Shown in pieces: positions 25,856 through 35,722 of a stretch of 64,000 bases of DNA. The position numbers and the translations under genes were made by a program. Location of the stretch: contig JAENYC010000009.1 in the NCBI GenBank assembly GCA_016841945.1, forward strand, positions 1 through 64,000, given 5' to 3'. Numbering within the stretch: the first letter of the stretch is position 1; each line of letters begins with the position of its first letter. This DNA is from Haloplasma contractile. GTDB lineage: Bacteria > Bacillota_I > Bacilli_A > Haloplasmatales > Haloplasmataceae. Under the pieces are notes generated by a model. It ran no database searches, was not told where the DNA came from, and saw nothing but the letters and a program-made list of their open reading frames with translations.

Positions 25856-26696
25856 ATCACTTAATAGGTTATCATATCCCTATCTTTTATGGACTTTTAT
25901 CATGATAGTCATTCCATTTTTTCTAATATTTATATATAGTGTTACCTCTAGTAAAGAAGGTAGTCCTGTTATTTTTCAATTTACGTTTGATCATTATAGG
26001 GAGTTTTTTAGCCCATCTAATATCAACATATTAAATAAATCAATCTGGCTAGCATTTCAGACGACTGTGTATTGTTTAATACTTGGATATCCTGCTGCAT
26101 GGATTATTTCAAAAATAAATATACGTAAACAAAACGCAATCATATTGTTTTTTATCTTGCCCATGTGGATAAACATGTTACTTAGAACATATGCTTGGCA
26201 GATTATATTGGGAAGAAGTGGAATATTAAGCACTTTTTTTAATATCATAAACATAAAGTATGAAGGAATTTTATATACTGATTCAGCAGTTTTAATTGGT
26301 ATGGTCTATAATTTTATACCCTTTATGGTTTTACCAATTTTTACAACATTAATAAAAATAGATGACAATTTAATTGAGGCTGCTTATGATTTAGGCGCTA
26401 GCACAAAAGAAACTTTCTTAAAAATTATTTTTCCTCTATCATTACCAGGTGTTGTGACAGGGATTATACTGGTATTTTTACCGGCAGTGAGTTCATTTGC
26501 TATCCCTCGACTGCTAGGTGGTGGCCAATACGTATTGATTGGTAACCTCATAGAAAAGCAATTCTATCTGTTAGGGAACTGGAATTTTGGTTCTGCTATC
26601 GCAATTATCCTCATGATTTTAATCATCATATCCATGATGTTTATGAAAAAGACTGATGAATTAAAATCTAGAGGAGGGGGAACGCTGCCATGGTAA
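25848..26696 (+). CDS. potB: Spermidine/putrescine ABC transporter permease
   Basis: 282 residues, six membrane helices. The cytoplasmic EAA loop, which docks the ATPase, is seen in [20 protein letters not shown]. The first of two permease halves; overlaps potA and potC. Confidence 0.92.
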   Translation: MNKSLNRLSYPYLLWTFIMIVIPFFLIFIYSVTSSKEGSPVIFQFTFDHYREFFSPSNINILNKSIWLAFQTTVYCLILGYPAAWIISKINIRKQNAIILFFILPMWINMLLRTYAWQIILGRSGILSTFFNIINIKYEGILYTDSAVLIGMVYNFIPFMVLPIFTTLIKIDDNLIEAAYDLGASTKETFLKIIFPLSLPGVVTGIILVFLPAVSSFAIPRLLGGGQYVLIGNLIEKQFYLLGNWNFGSAIAIILMILIIISMMFMKKTDELKSRGGGTLPW

Positions 26697-27478
26697 AAAG
26701 ATATCAAAAATTATATTTAGGACTGATGTTTTTGTTTCTTTACGCCCCAATATTCGTACTCATTTTCTTTTCCTTTAATCAATCTGAATCAATGGGTCAT
26801 TGGAGTGGCTTTTCGTTAAAATGGTATAGAGAATTATTTAGAAGTGAACGGATCCAAAATGCCTTTTTCTATACAATCGTCTGTGCAATTATTTCAACTA
26901 CTGTCTCTACAATTTTAGGGACCATATCAGCACTGGGTATATATAAAATCACAAAAAAACTGAGAGAACTCGTATTAAATGTTAATTACCTTCCAATCAT
27001 CAATCCTGATATTGTAACGGCAGTATCTTTAATGATTCTATATATTTCCATTGGTTTTCAAAGAGGTTTTTCTACCATGGTTTTCGCTCATATAATGTTT
27101 AGTACACCCTATGTCATCTTAACTGTACTGCCACGATTAAATACCATGGATCCAAATATAATTGATGCAGCAACGGATTTAGGAGCGACTCCTTTACAAG
27201 CTGTACGTAAGGTCATCATACCAGAAATAATGCCTGGGATTATTGCTGGGGCTTTGATAGCTTTTACAATGTCCATTGATGATTTTGTGATTAGTTATTT
27301 TAATACAGCAAATAGTGTCACTAATCTATCAATTGAGATATATAATATGGCTCGAAGAGGAGTGAAACCAACTGTCAATGCATTAGCGACGTTGATGGTT
27401 GCATTTATTATATTGTTTGTATTTATTGTAAATAAAATAGGAAACAATCATAAATCTAAGGAGGTTTTAAAAAAATGA
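26690..27478 (+). CDS. potC: Spermidine/putrescine ABC transporter permease
   Basis: 262 residues, six membrane helices; EAA-type loop DAATDLGATPLQAVRKVIIP. The second permease half. It ends in TGA, which overlaps the potD ATG in an ATGA arrangement; this also shows that TGA is a stop codon in this organism. Confidence 0.92.
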   Translation: MVKRYQKLYLGLMFLFLYAPIFVLIFFSFNQSESMGHWSGFSLKWYRELFRSERIQNAFFYTIVCAIISTTVSTILGTISALGIYKITKKLRELVLNVNYLPIINPDIVTAVSLMILYISIGFQRGFSTMVFAHIMFSTPYVILTVLPRLNTMDPNIIDAATDLGATPLQAVRKVIIPEIMPGIIAGALIAFTMSIDDFVISYFNTANSVTNLSIEIYNMARRGVKPTVNALATLMVAFIILFVFIVNKIGNNHKSKEVLKK

Positions 27479-28635
27479 AAAAAATAGTATGTTGTATGAT
27501 TTTTCTTGTAGTATTTATAACCCTTTCATCTTACCCGGTTCAAGCTGAAGAAATAACAACCTTAAATGTTTATAACTGGGGAGAATATATAGATGAAGAC
27601 GTCATTGATTTATTTGAAGCAGCGCATCCAAATGTAGAAGTGAATTATGAAACATTTGATTCTAATGAATCGATGTATACCAAATTAACAATGGGTGATG
27701 CTAATTATGATGTCATTATTCCATCAGATTACATGATTGAAAGACTCATAAAAGAAGACCGATTAGTAGAATTAGATGTTACTAAATTAACTCATTATAA
27801 TGAAATATCTAATGAATTCTTAGTAAAATCAGAAGTATTTGATCCCAATAATAATTATGCAGTCCCTTACTTTTGGGGTACAGTCGGCATTTTATATGAC
27901 ACAACAAAGGTAGATGAAACAGTTGATTCATGGTCTATTCTTTGGGATGAAACATATAAAAATCAAATATTTATGTACGATAGTCAGAGGGATTCACTCA
28001 TGGTCGCATTAAAACTACTTGGTAAATCAATGAATACTACTGATAAAGAAGATCTAGAACTGGCAAAGAATAAATTAATAGAGCAAAGACCTCTGGTTTA
28101 CTCTTATGTTACTGACTCAGTTATTCAACAAATGATTAGTGGGGAAGCAGCACTTGCAGTTGTTTATTCAGGTGATGCAGCCTATATTATGGATGAAAAT
28201 CCTGACATGGCATTTGCGATTCCACAAGAAGGAACGAATTTTTGGATTGATTCTATGGTCATTCCAAAAACAAGTCAAAATATAGATTTAGCTCATGAAT
28301 TCATAGACTTTATGTGTGATCCTGATATTGCATTAAGAAATACTGAATATGTTATGTATTCATCACCGATCGAATCAGTATTTAATAATGTCATCACAGA
28401 AGATTGGGCTAATAATATCGCTTATAATCCAGATGGTGTGATTGATGTATTTGGTGGTTCTATTGAAACAGAAGTATTTAGAGACCCAGGAGATTTTATT
28501 ACAGAGTATGATAAAGTTTGGTCAGAAGTATTAGCACCTAAACCTAACTATTTAATCCCAATTATAATTGGAGCAATTGTAATAGTAGCAGGAAGTGCAT
28601 ACTACATTATTACAAAAAAGAAAAAATCTTATTAA
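27475..28635 (+). CDS. potD: Spermidine/putrescine-binding protein with C-terminal membrane anchor
   Basis: 386 residues. An N-terminal signal peptide ends near VQA (residue about 24) and the mature protein opens with LNVYNWGEYIDEDVIDLF, the standard PotD start. Unlike the lipoprotein PotD of many Gram-positives there is no lipobox cysteine at the cleavage site. Instead residues about 359-381 form a C-terminal hydrophobic helix followed by KKKKSY, so the protein should be tethered by its tail. AAGGAGG precedes the start. Polyamine specificity is inferred from family and operon. Confidence 0.9.
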   Translation: MKKIVCCMIFLVVFITLSSYPVQAEEITTLNVYNWGEYIDEDVIDLFEAAHPNVEVNYETFDSNESMYTKLTMGDANYDVIIPSDYMIERLIKEDRLVELDVTKLTHYNEISNEFLVKSEVFDPNNNYAVPYFWGTVGILYDTTKVDETVDSWSILWDETYKNQIFMYDSQRDSLMVALKLLGKSMNTTDKEDLELAKNKLIEQRPLVYSYVTDSVIQQMISGEAALAVVYSGDAAYIMDENPDMAFAIPQEGTNFWIDSMVIPKTSQNIDLAHEFIDFMCDPDIALRNTEYVMYSSPIESVFNNVITEDWANNIAYNPDGVIDVFGGSIETEVFRDPGDFITEYDKVWSEVLAPKPNYLIPIIIGAIVIVAGSAYYIITKKKKSY

Positions 28636-28657
28636 ATATACTTCAATAGAATAGAGT

Positions 28658-28690
28658 AAGGGAACCATTCATCTAATGGTTCCCTTTATT
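28658..28690 (+). terminator. Terminator of the pot operon
   Basis: AAGGGAACCATT / AATGGTTCCCTT perfect 12-bp stem with a 5-base loop, then TTATTTCTTATT. Confidence 0.88.
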
Positions 28691-28922
28691 TCTTATTATA
28701 ACATTCTTGGTGAGAGAGTAGAACACATATATTGATATGCTTATTCATTTTAAATTGTCAATGAACGGCATTTAGTAACTCTTAACCGGTAAGTCAGTTG
28801 AAAATATTAACTTCCTATAATATATCTTATGTTAACTATTCAAAAGATGTAGTTTAATATAAATAAACAATATAATTTAGTATTTATATACAATATTTTA
28901 TGTTTTTACATTATTTGAAATA

Positions 28923-28960
28923 ATAAAATACATCATATTAATAGTAATGATGTATTTTAT
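28923..28960. repeat. Perfect 14-bp inverted repeat
   Basis: ATAAAATACATCAT and its exact complement, separated by ten bases. No strong T-run flanks it on either side. It could be a weak terminator for dps read-through or a protein-binding site. Confidence 0.5.
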
Positions 28961-28973
28961 AGTCAATAATTAT

Positions 28974-29053
28974 GTTTACTTTCACTAGTTTACTTTCATT
29001 TCTAGTTTATTGTTTAGTATATACAAACATCGACATTTTAGTATATGTAAACA
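28974..29053. repeat. Cluster of GTTTAC boxes and 17-bp repeats
   Basis: GTTTACTTTCA occurs at 28974-28984 and 28988-28998 (14-base period), followed by TAGTTTAT (29003-29010). Then TTTAGTATATACAAACA (29013-29029) and TTTAGTATATGTAAACA (29037-29053), 24 bases apart. The GTTTAC/GTAAAC hexamer is the same as in the arms of the pot operator candidate. Confidence 0.6.
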
Positions 29054-29196
29054 CTACACATTGATAATTGTAATATTAATCTCTATCATATCTTGTCATA
29101 ACCTCGCCATTTTTATATGAAAAATTGACAATATATGATTGATTTAAATATAGCCATTAAAAAATAATTTTTATCCCCCTACTTTGAACATATATA

Positions 29197-29622
29197 TTAC
29201 TTCAAAAATTGTCGTAAAAAGTATAATTGTTTACTAAAGAAATTAGTTTGATCTGTAAAATAATCTACTAATGATAAGGCATCTTCATACATATTACCCA
29301 ATTTATAAGCTTTCTCATTTAATAATTCAAATTGTTCAATTTCATATTTAATGGTTTCTCTTGCGGTATAGTCTTTTGATTCCATGGTTTTTATATCCGC
29401 TAAATCATATATTTCTGGTAAATCTGTTAGTGGATATATTCCCATTCCTTTAAAAATCTCTGCTAGTTGATCAATACTATCAAATAGAAAATCATACTGT
29501 TCCTCATAGAGTTCATGTAATGTTAAAAATAATCCCCCTGTAACATTCCAATGAAAATTTAGAACATTATGTAACATGGTATTTAAATCTGCAAAATACT
29601 TTTTTAAACTTTTTTCATCCAT
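29197..29622 (-). CDS. dps: Dps-family ferritin-like DNA-protecting protein
   Basis: 141 residues, all helical. The inter-subunit ferroxidase site is visible: LNFHWNVTG (His), then LHELYEEQYDFLFDSIDQLAE (Asp/Glu ligands). Dps dodecamers oxidise and store iron with peroxide and protect DNA. The start is ATG 29622, six bases after GGAGGG; an upstream in-frame extension has no site. Monocistronic by spacing. Confidence 0.88.
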   Translation of the reverse strand: MDEKSLKKYFADLNTMLHNVLNFHWNVTGGLFLTLHELYEEQYDFLFDSIDQLAEIFKGMGIYPLTDLPEIYDLADIKTMESKDYTARETIKYEIEQFELLNEKAYKLGNMYEDALSLVDYFTDQTNFFSKQLYFLRQFLK

Positions 29623-29807
29623 TTTTCTCCCTCCTGTAACAATATATGACACAAGACTACGTAAGTTGCTATTAAATTTAATTGCTGTGAAAGATGTTGT
29701 TACTTTTTGTAGACTGTGAAATTGATTAATTAGTTAATGGCTTTTTCGACATCATTTTTATTGATAAAAATAATCACTTTTTAATTATGACTATATTTAA
29801 ATCCTTA

Positions 29808-31172
29808 TTAATGAACTAAGTTATGTAAATACTTTCCTGATTTGTAACGAATATAACATAATATATCTTTAATCACTAGCTCAAATGTTATGATTAAATA
29901 GATGAGCGGAATAGACAATGAAGTAAAATAAACAAGTATATACGCCATTGGAACAGCATACCCCCACAAGGTAACGAGTTCAAATAAGAATGCATAAGTC
30001 GTATCGCCCCCACTTCTTAATATACCGACTATAAATGTAGCTGCGAGAATATTAAATGGCATATAACCTGCTAATACCAGTAGACAGTATTGAATATTGT
30101 CAATGACAACTGATCCTTGTTCATATAGAAATAACGGAATTAGTGGTATGATTCCTATAAAAAGTATGGAGGTTAAGAATCCAAATCGTATTGAATTATA
30201 GATAAATAGTTTTGCATACCATTTAGCATCATCAATTTTCTTTTCTCCAATCTTTTTACCAATCATAATAGCACTTGAATTAGCAATTCCCATCGTAAAA
30301 ACAGTTAATAAGGCGACAATGGTATCGAAAAGTTGCATTGAAGCCAGTGCTTCTGTTCCAATTCTTCCATAGGCTGCAAATATTGCTACGATCCCCAATG
30401 ACCAAAAGAACTCATTTAAAACAACTGGGAATGACTTTAAATATATTTTTCTAAATAGTGATGGTTCAAATATATAGTTTTTAAATCTTATATATAAGAC
30501 TTTATTTTGGGTCATCAATATATAAGTGATATATAAAAACAACTGTAAACTACGAGATATAACAGTCGCTATAGCTGCGCCTTCAACTCCCATTTCTTTA
30601 AAACCAAAATGACCGAATATTAATGTATAATTTAACAAAGTATTTGTTCCTAAACCAAAAATGGAAATCATTAAGGGTAACATGACTTTTTCTGTACTCC
30701 GAGAAACCATCTCTATACTAAATACGATAGATGAGATAGTAAATGAAAAACAAGCAATTTGAAGATAAGAAGTACCTAGCTTAATAACTATTTCATCATC
30801 TGAAAATAACTTCAATATTTCATTAGGGAGTAAAAAAGAAAGAACGGTAACAATGCTCGATATGAAAACTCCCGTCATAATGGCGGTCATATATACCGTT
30901 TGTAGCCTTTTCATGTCCTTTTTTCCCCAATATTGTGAAACAAATACACCAAAACCACTGTATACACCATATAATGTAACCATCATTAAGAAAAATACCT
31001 TATTACTACTCCCAACCGCAGCTACTGACGCTTTTCCTAACTGACTGATCATAAGTGTATCTACCATATTTAAAGATGATCCTAAAAAAGCTGTCAAAGC
31101 CATAGGAATTGCTAAACGAAATAGTCCTTTATAAAATATTTTATTATTTGAAAAAGCATATTTTTTAAACAT
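29808..31172 (-). CDS. MATE-family efflux transporter
   Basis: 454 residues in two homologous six-helix bundles. Begins with the family hallmark ALTAFLGSSLNMVDTLMISQ and carries GVFVSQYWGKKD and SRSLQL loops typical of NorM/DinF-like MATE pumps, which export cationic drugs or metabolites with Na+ or H+. Substrate unknown. I place the start at ATG 31172, five bases after AGGTGG. It follows the SNF2 gene on the same strand by about 40 bases. Confidence 0.85.
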   Translation of the reverse strand: MFKKYAFSNNKIFYKGLFRLAIPMALTAFLGSSLNMVDTLMISQLGKASVAAVGSSNKVFFLMMVTLYGVYSGFGVFVSQYWGKKDMKRLQTVYMTAIMTGVFISSIVTVLSFLLPNEILKLFSDDEIVIKLGTSYLQIACFSFTISSIVFSIEMVSRSTEKVMLPLMISIFGLGTNTLLNYTLIFGHFGFKEMGVEGAAIATVISRSLQLFLYITYILMTQNKVLYIRFKNYIFEPSLFRKIYLKSFPVVLNEFFWSLGIVAIFAAYGRIGTEALASMQLFDTIVALLTVFTMGIANSSAIMIGKKIGEKKIDDAKWYAKLFIYNSIRFGFLTSILFIGIIPLIPLFLYEQGSVVIDNIQYCLLVLAGYMPFNILAATFIVGILRSGGDTTYAFLFELVTLWGYAVPMAYILVYFTSLSIPLIYLIITFELVIKDILCYIRYKSGKYLHNLVH

Positions 31173-31193
31173 ATTGACCACCTACAACAAAGA

Positions 31194-31216
31194 GAATGAG
31201 CTTTTTAGGCTCATTC
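31194..31216 (-). terminator. Hairpin after the SNF2 helicase gene
   Basis: GAATGAGC / GCTCATTC around a 7-base loop, overlapping the stop codon at 31211. The T-run is short (TCTTTG), so read-through into the MATE gene is likely. Confidence 0.45.
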
Positions 31217-34200
31217 AAATAACTCCAATATCTCTTCATCAGACATTTTAGTAATAATACCATCGTCTTCAACGATAATCGAGTCCGCTAGTTTTAATTT
31301 TGTTTCTTGTAATTTAAGAATTTTTTCTTCAATTGTATTCTTAGTAATTAATTTATAAACTTGAACTTTATTTTTTTGCCCAATTCGATGCGTTCTATCA
31401 GTCGCCTGATTTTGTGCACTCATATTCCACCATGGATCATAATGAATCACAACATCAGCACTGGTTAAATTTAATCCCGTTCCCCCTGCTTTCAAGGATA
31501 TTAAAAATACCATTGTATCATCATGGTTAAAACGATCCACTAATCTTTTTCTTTCTTCTTTTTTTGTACTACCTTGTAGTAAATAATATGAAATCCCTTT
31601 TTCAGTTAACCTTTGTTTAATAATAGCTAACATTGATGTGAACTGAGAAAATAATAGTATTTTATGTCCTGATTCAATTGAAGTTTCAATCAAATCTAAA
31701 CACATGGTTAATTTAGTACTTTCTCCTTTATAATCATCATAATACAATCCTGGGTCACAACAAATCTGTCTTAAACGTGTAAGCATTGATAATATCATCA
31801 GTTTATTTTGACTAAAACTAGAAGATTTTATCTTTTCACTGATTTCTTGTTTAATTAATGCTACATTTGCTAAATATAATTTCTTTTGTTCGCCCTCTAT
31901 ATAAGCATACATTATAGATTCTGTCTTATCTGGTAGTTCTTTTAAGACTTCTTTTTTTAATCTTCGTAAGACAAACGGCGTTACTAATTTTTTCAATCTA
32001 TTTAAAGCTTCTATATTATCTTTTTTTACAATTGGAATTTCATATTGTTGATTAAACTTCCGATATGTATATAAATAACCTGGCATTATAAAGTCAAAAA
32101 TAGACCAAATTTCAGCTAAATTATTCTCTATCGGTGTACCTGTTAATGCAAACCGATGATGACTATTAATTTGTTTAACAGAACGAGCGTTTAAAGTATG
32201 ATAATTTTTTATATATTGTGCTTCATCAATGACATGAAACATAAAGGTTTTATCTTTATATAAATCAATATCTCTTTTTATGTAATCATAAGAAGTGACC
32301 ACAACATCATAATGATTCATGTGATTCATTAATTGTTTTCGTCTATCAATAGATCCTATGATAGTTAAAACCCTTATATGAGGTGCAAAATGATTAAATT
32401 CCATCTCCCAATTGAGGACCAATGAAGCAGGACAAACAACTAATGATGGTATGGAATTCTTTGTATCATCTATATAGGATTGAATTAAAGAAATCATCTG
32501 TATGGTCTTCCCTAATCCCATATCGTCCGCTAATATGCCTCCAAAACCATAATGACTCAATGTCTTTAACCAACGAAATCCTGTCTTTTGATAATTTCTT
32601 AATACATTTTTCAAAGAATTAGGTACGACAAACGCAGTATCGTCGACATCCTTTACATCACGGACGATTTCTTTAAATTGATGATCGCGTTCTGATTGAA
32701 TGAACTCACTATTTTTTAGTATTTGGTCTAAAAATAGCGCCCTATATTTTGGTACAGAAACAGCTTTTGTTTCTAAGTCCTCTTCTGAAATATCTAGTCC
32801 ATCTGTGATTTGTGCTAACTCAGATAATGCATTGTCTTCTAAAAGCGTTAGTGAACCATCTTTTAATCGGTAGTATTTTTTATTCCTTTTATAAGCATCT
32901 AGTATTTCTAATAATTCGTTCATTGGGTATTCAGATGTATCGATATTTAAATCGAGTAAATGATGATTAACATTGACACCAATTTTTACACGAGGTGATT
33001 TTCTAATCATTGTTTTAAAACGATCAGAAACGTAGATTTGAATATATTCTGACAAATCTTTTATCCCTTCAATATATAAATTATATATCATTTCATCTTC
33101 TTCTATCATATACTTTTTTCTATCCCTATCTCTATATTCAAAATATTGATTCATGATATTTTTGGCAATTAATTCTTCTTTTACATTACGATAAGTAGAC
33201 CCACTCGTATCGTCAAATGCATCAAACTCTAAATCATCATAAATAAATATGAGTTTTGCTGATACTAAGTTGTCATCTTCTAAGTCAATATATAATTTTG
33301 AGATTAAAGGTATCGGTTCATAAGCTTGTAATAAATGATCATCTGCATCAACTATCACCTCATCTTTTATTTCTTGTAGGACATTAGCACAAAATGAAGC
33401 CATATCTTGATGACTAATGATAAGGGCGGATCCTTTATTCATCAATGATTCTAATAATAACCCAACTTTATCCATATATTTTTCATTTAATCGGTATAAA
33501 CAAGATTCAATTAAAATATATTGGTAGCTTTCACCTTTTATTAATAATGCTTCTTTAAAATTAACTGAAACTTGAAATGAACTATCATCTTTAGGTTCAA
33601 TACTTAAAATAATATTTGGTTTTTGATTGATAAATAACACATTTTTTTCTAATCCATTCTCCAAAAACATAATTTTCTTATTAATATATATATTAAAAAA
33701 TTTATCAAGTGCACTTGGTGAAATAACTAAATATCTTTCATCACGTTTAGAGGAATAATATCGTTTTTCTAATTGGTAAAAATGAGATTCATAATAGGTA
33801 TTTAAGATAAATTTAACTATAGGTTTAGAGTCTTCAGAAAATTGATCTATATGATGATAAAAGGTTAAATTCTTACCATATTCTGTTACATTATGTGCCT
33901 TCATATCTTGATAGAATTTAGTTAAATTTCTTAATACATAAGGCTTAACATGGCCAATAGTAAAACTCATTACTATTTTTCCTTTATAATCAATTTCTAA
34001 TTTTGGTATGATATGTACGCTTTGAAAAGTTTTTTCAGACATCATTTCATTAATGCTTCTATTTGTGTATTTGGCAATCATTTTTGAAGCTACTTTATCA
34101 GTTTTAGTGACATTTTTTCCAATATGTTTAGGTTTGTTGTCAATATCATAATAATAATGAAGAAGGAGTGCAATGATATGTTTACATGAACCTTTATAGG

Positions 34201-34429
34201 TATTAAATGCTTTGCATTGACAATTATAATCATTTAATTCTCCAAGTTCATTGATTTCTGCGCTAACTTGATAAATATTATTTAGACTCCCAATTACCTC
34301 AGCTGTTAAAATAATATTTCTAGAGATATTTATGTGATAATTTTGAACATGACCGTTTTCATAATAATCAACACCACGTTCAAAAGTAATTTGATTCGAT
34401 GCAGTTTGTTTAATTTGTTTAATATTCAT
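31211..34429 (-). CDS. SWI2/SNF2-family helicase with SWIM zinc finger
   Basis: 1072 residues. An N-terminal SWIM finger (about 50-95) with ligands CQC and CKH; a long middle region of the bacterial SNF2-associated type; then the helicase core (about 600-1060). The core has ADDMGLGKTIQ (Walker A), DEAQ (Walker B), LTGTPIENNL and C-terminal half QATDRTHRIGQ. These proteins remodel nucleoprotein complexes or RNA polymerase (HepA/RapA-like) and are common single genes in Bacillota. AAGGAGG precedes the start. Function beyond DNA-dependent ATPase is not known. Confidence 0.9.
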   Translation of the reverse strand: MNIKQIKQTASNQITFERGVDYYENGHVQNYHINISRNIILTAEVIGSLNNIYQVSAEINELGELNDYNCQCKAFNTYKGSCKHIIALLLHYYYDIDNKPKHIGKNVTKTDKVASKMIAKYTNRSINEMMSEKTFQSVHIIPKLEIDYKGKIVMSFTIGHVKPYVLRNLTKFYQDMKAHNVTEYGKNLTFYHHIDQFSEDSKPIVKFILNTYYESHFYQLEKRYYSSKRDERYLVISPSALDKFFNIYINKKIMFLENGLEKNVLFINQKPNIILSIEPKDDSSFQVSVNFKEALLIKGESYQYILIESCLYRLNEKYMDKVGLLLESLMNKGSALIISHQDMASFCANVLQEIKDEVIVDADDHLLQAYEPIPLISKLYIDLEDDNLVSAKLIFIYDDLEFDAFDDTSGSTYRNVKEELIAKNIMNQYFEYRDRDRKKYMIEEDEMIYNLYIEGIKDLSEYIQIYVSDRFKTMIRKSPRVKIGVNVNHHLLDLNIDTSEYPMNELLEILDAYKRNKKYYRLKDGSLTLLEDNALSELAQITDGLDISEEDLETKAVSVPKYRALFLDQILKNSEFIQSERDHQFKEIVRDVKDVDDTAFVVPNSLKNVLRNYQKTGFRWLKTLSHYGFGGILADDMGLGKTIQMISLIQSYIDDTKNSIPSLVVCPASLVLNWEMEFNHFAPHIRVLTIIGSIDRRKQLMNHMNHYDVVVTSYDYIKRDIDLYKDKTFMFHVIDEAQYIKNYHTLNARSVKQINSHHRFALTGTPIENNLAEIWSIFDFIMPGYLYTYRKFNQQYEIPIVKKDNIEALNRLKKLVTPFVLRRLKKEVLKELPDKTESIMYAYIEGEQKKLYLANVALIKQEISEKIKSSSFSQNKLMILSMLTRLRQICCDPGLYYDDYKGESTKLTMCLDLIETSIESGHKILLFSQFTSMLAIIKQRLTEKGISYYLLQGSTKKEERKRLVDRFNHDDTMVFLISLKAGGTGLNLTSADVVIHYDPWWNMSAQNQATDRTHRIGQKNKVQVYKLITKNTIEEKILKLQETKLKLADSIIVEDDGIITKMSDEEILELFE

Positions 34430-34502
34430 GTAAATACCTCCTTTTTCCTTCTTATTTTACATGATTTTTATATAGAAGTAAATGACTAGTATTAGAACAA
34501 AA

Positions 34503-34538
34503 AAAACAAAACAAAATGATTAAATTCTGTTTTGTTTT
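34503..34538 (-). terminator. Terminator of the spoIIM-deoB cluster
   Basis: AAAACAAAACA and its exact complement TGTTTTGTTTT flank a 14-base loop; minus-strand T-run follows. Just past the deoB stop. Confidence 0.6.
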
Positions 34539-34543
34539 ACCTT

Positions 34544-35722
34544 TTATTGTAAATCATTTAAGAAACTACTTCCTATTTGACCTTTCTTTACACCATAATT
34601 TTCTGCAATAGTAGCACCTATATCCGCAAATGATGTTCTAATAGGTAATGCTTTTGGATGTTTAAACATCTTACTATACACTAATAATGGTACATATTCT
34701 CTCGTATGATCAGTGCCATGATGAATAGGGTCATTTCCATGGTCAGCGGTGAGTATCAATAAATCATCATCTTCTAGATGATGGAGTATTTTTTCTAAAT
34801 AAGCATCAAATACATTGAGGGCTTCTCCATAACCCAATGGATTTCTTCTATGACCATATAACGCATCAAAATCTACTAAGTTCATGAAACATAGTCCCTT
34901 AAAGTCCTTATTCATCATATCAAGGAATATTTCACATCCATGTTTATTTGATTTAGATTTATAAGCTTCTGTTATGCCTTCGTCATCGTATATATCTTGA
35001 ATTTTTCCAATAGATATGACATCATAATGGGCCTCTTTTAAGAAATTTAGTACTGTTTTTTGAAATGGTTTTAAAGCATAATCATGTCTATTGGCTGTTC
35101 TTTTAAAATGATGCTTATCACTTCCAATAAATGGCCTTGCGATTACTCTTCCAACTTTCCATTCATCTTTTAATGTGATTGCTCTGGCAATCTCACAGAT
35201 TCGATATAATTCGTCAACAGGAATTATGTTCTCATGACAAGCGATTTGTAGGACGGAATCAGCTGAGGTATAGACAATAATATCTCCTGTTTCCATATGT
35301 TTTTCACCAAGTTCTTTTATAATCTCTGTACCAGATGCTGCCTTGTTTCCAATTACTCTCCTTCCTGTTTTTTCTTCTAATTCATGAATCAAGGCATTTG
35401 GAAAACCAGTTTCAGTGAAGGTTTTAAATGGTTTTGTCACATGAAGTCCCATTAACTCCCAATGACCTGTCATCGTATCTTTACCAACTGATAATTCTTT
35501 CATCTTTGTATAATAACCATTTGATTTTTTTGTAGGTGGTACATTCTTAATTTCTGTTAAATTCCCATAACCTAATTTTTGCATATTAGGTAAATTTAAT
35601 TCCATTTTTTCTGATATGTGTTTAATGGTATTAGCCCCTTCATCTCCATATTGTTTCGCATCTTCTAACGCACCACAACCTAAAGAATCTAGCACAATTA
35701 AAAAAGTTCGTTTAAATTTCAT
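34544..35722 (-). CDS. deoB: Phosphopentomutase
   Basis: 392 residues, the full length of the family. Interconverts ribose (or deoxyribose) 1- and 5-phosphates in nucleoside salvage. Alkaline-phosphatase-fold metal motifs [11 protein letters not shown] at the N-terminus, [13 protein letters not shown] with the phosphorylated threonine, and [15 protein letters not shown]. Its ATG overlaps the TGA of xerD. In Bacillus the homologue (drm) likewise follows xerD. No purine nucleoside phosphorylase follows it here. Confidence 0.95.
   Translation of the reverse strand: MKFKRTFLIVLDSLGCGALEDAKQYGDEGANTIKHISEKMELNLPNMQKLGYGNLTEIKNVPPTKKSNGYYTKMKELSVGKDTMTGHWELMGLHVTKPFKTFTETGFPNALIHELEEKTGRRVIGNKAASGTEIIKELGEKHMETGDIIVYTSADSVLQIACHENIIPVDELYRICEIARAITLKDEWKVGRVIARPFIGSDKHHFKRTANRHDYALKPFQKTVLNFLKEAHYDVISIGKIQDIYDDEGITEAYKSKSNKHGCEIFLDMMNKDFKGLCFMNLVDFDALYGHRRNPLGYGEALNVFDAYLEKILHHLEDDDLLILTADHGNDPIHHGTDHTREYVPLLVYSKMFKHPKALPIRTSFADIGATIAENYGVKKGQIGSSFLNDLQ

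Larger units (their letters stand above)
28636..29196. other. Convergent intergenic region with hairpins and repeats
   Basis: No gene found. It contains the pot terminator, a perfect 14-bp hairpin at 28923-28960 and repeated GTTTAC boxes plus two TTTAGTATATRYAAACA copies at 28974-29053, all listed separately. Confidence 0.55.

Noticed and set aside
27470-27478. Possibility of the Mollicutes genetic code, suggested by low GC
   Set aside because: potC and xerD end in TGA exactly where the next gene starts, and tryptophans are encoded by TGG, so TGA is a stop.
28974-29053. CRISPR array
   Set aside because: Repeats are short, imperfect and only two copies each, with spacers of 3-7 bases; no cas genes are present.
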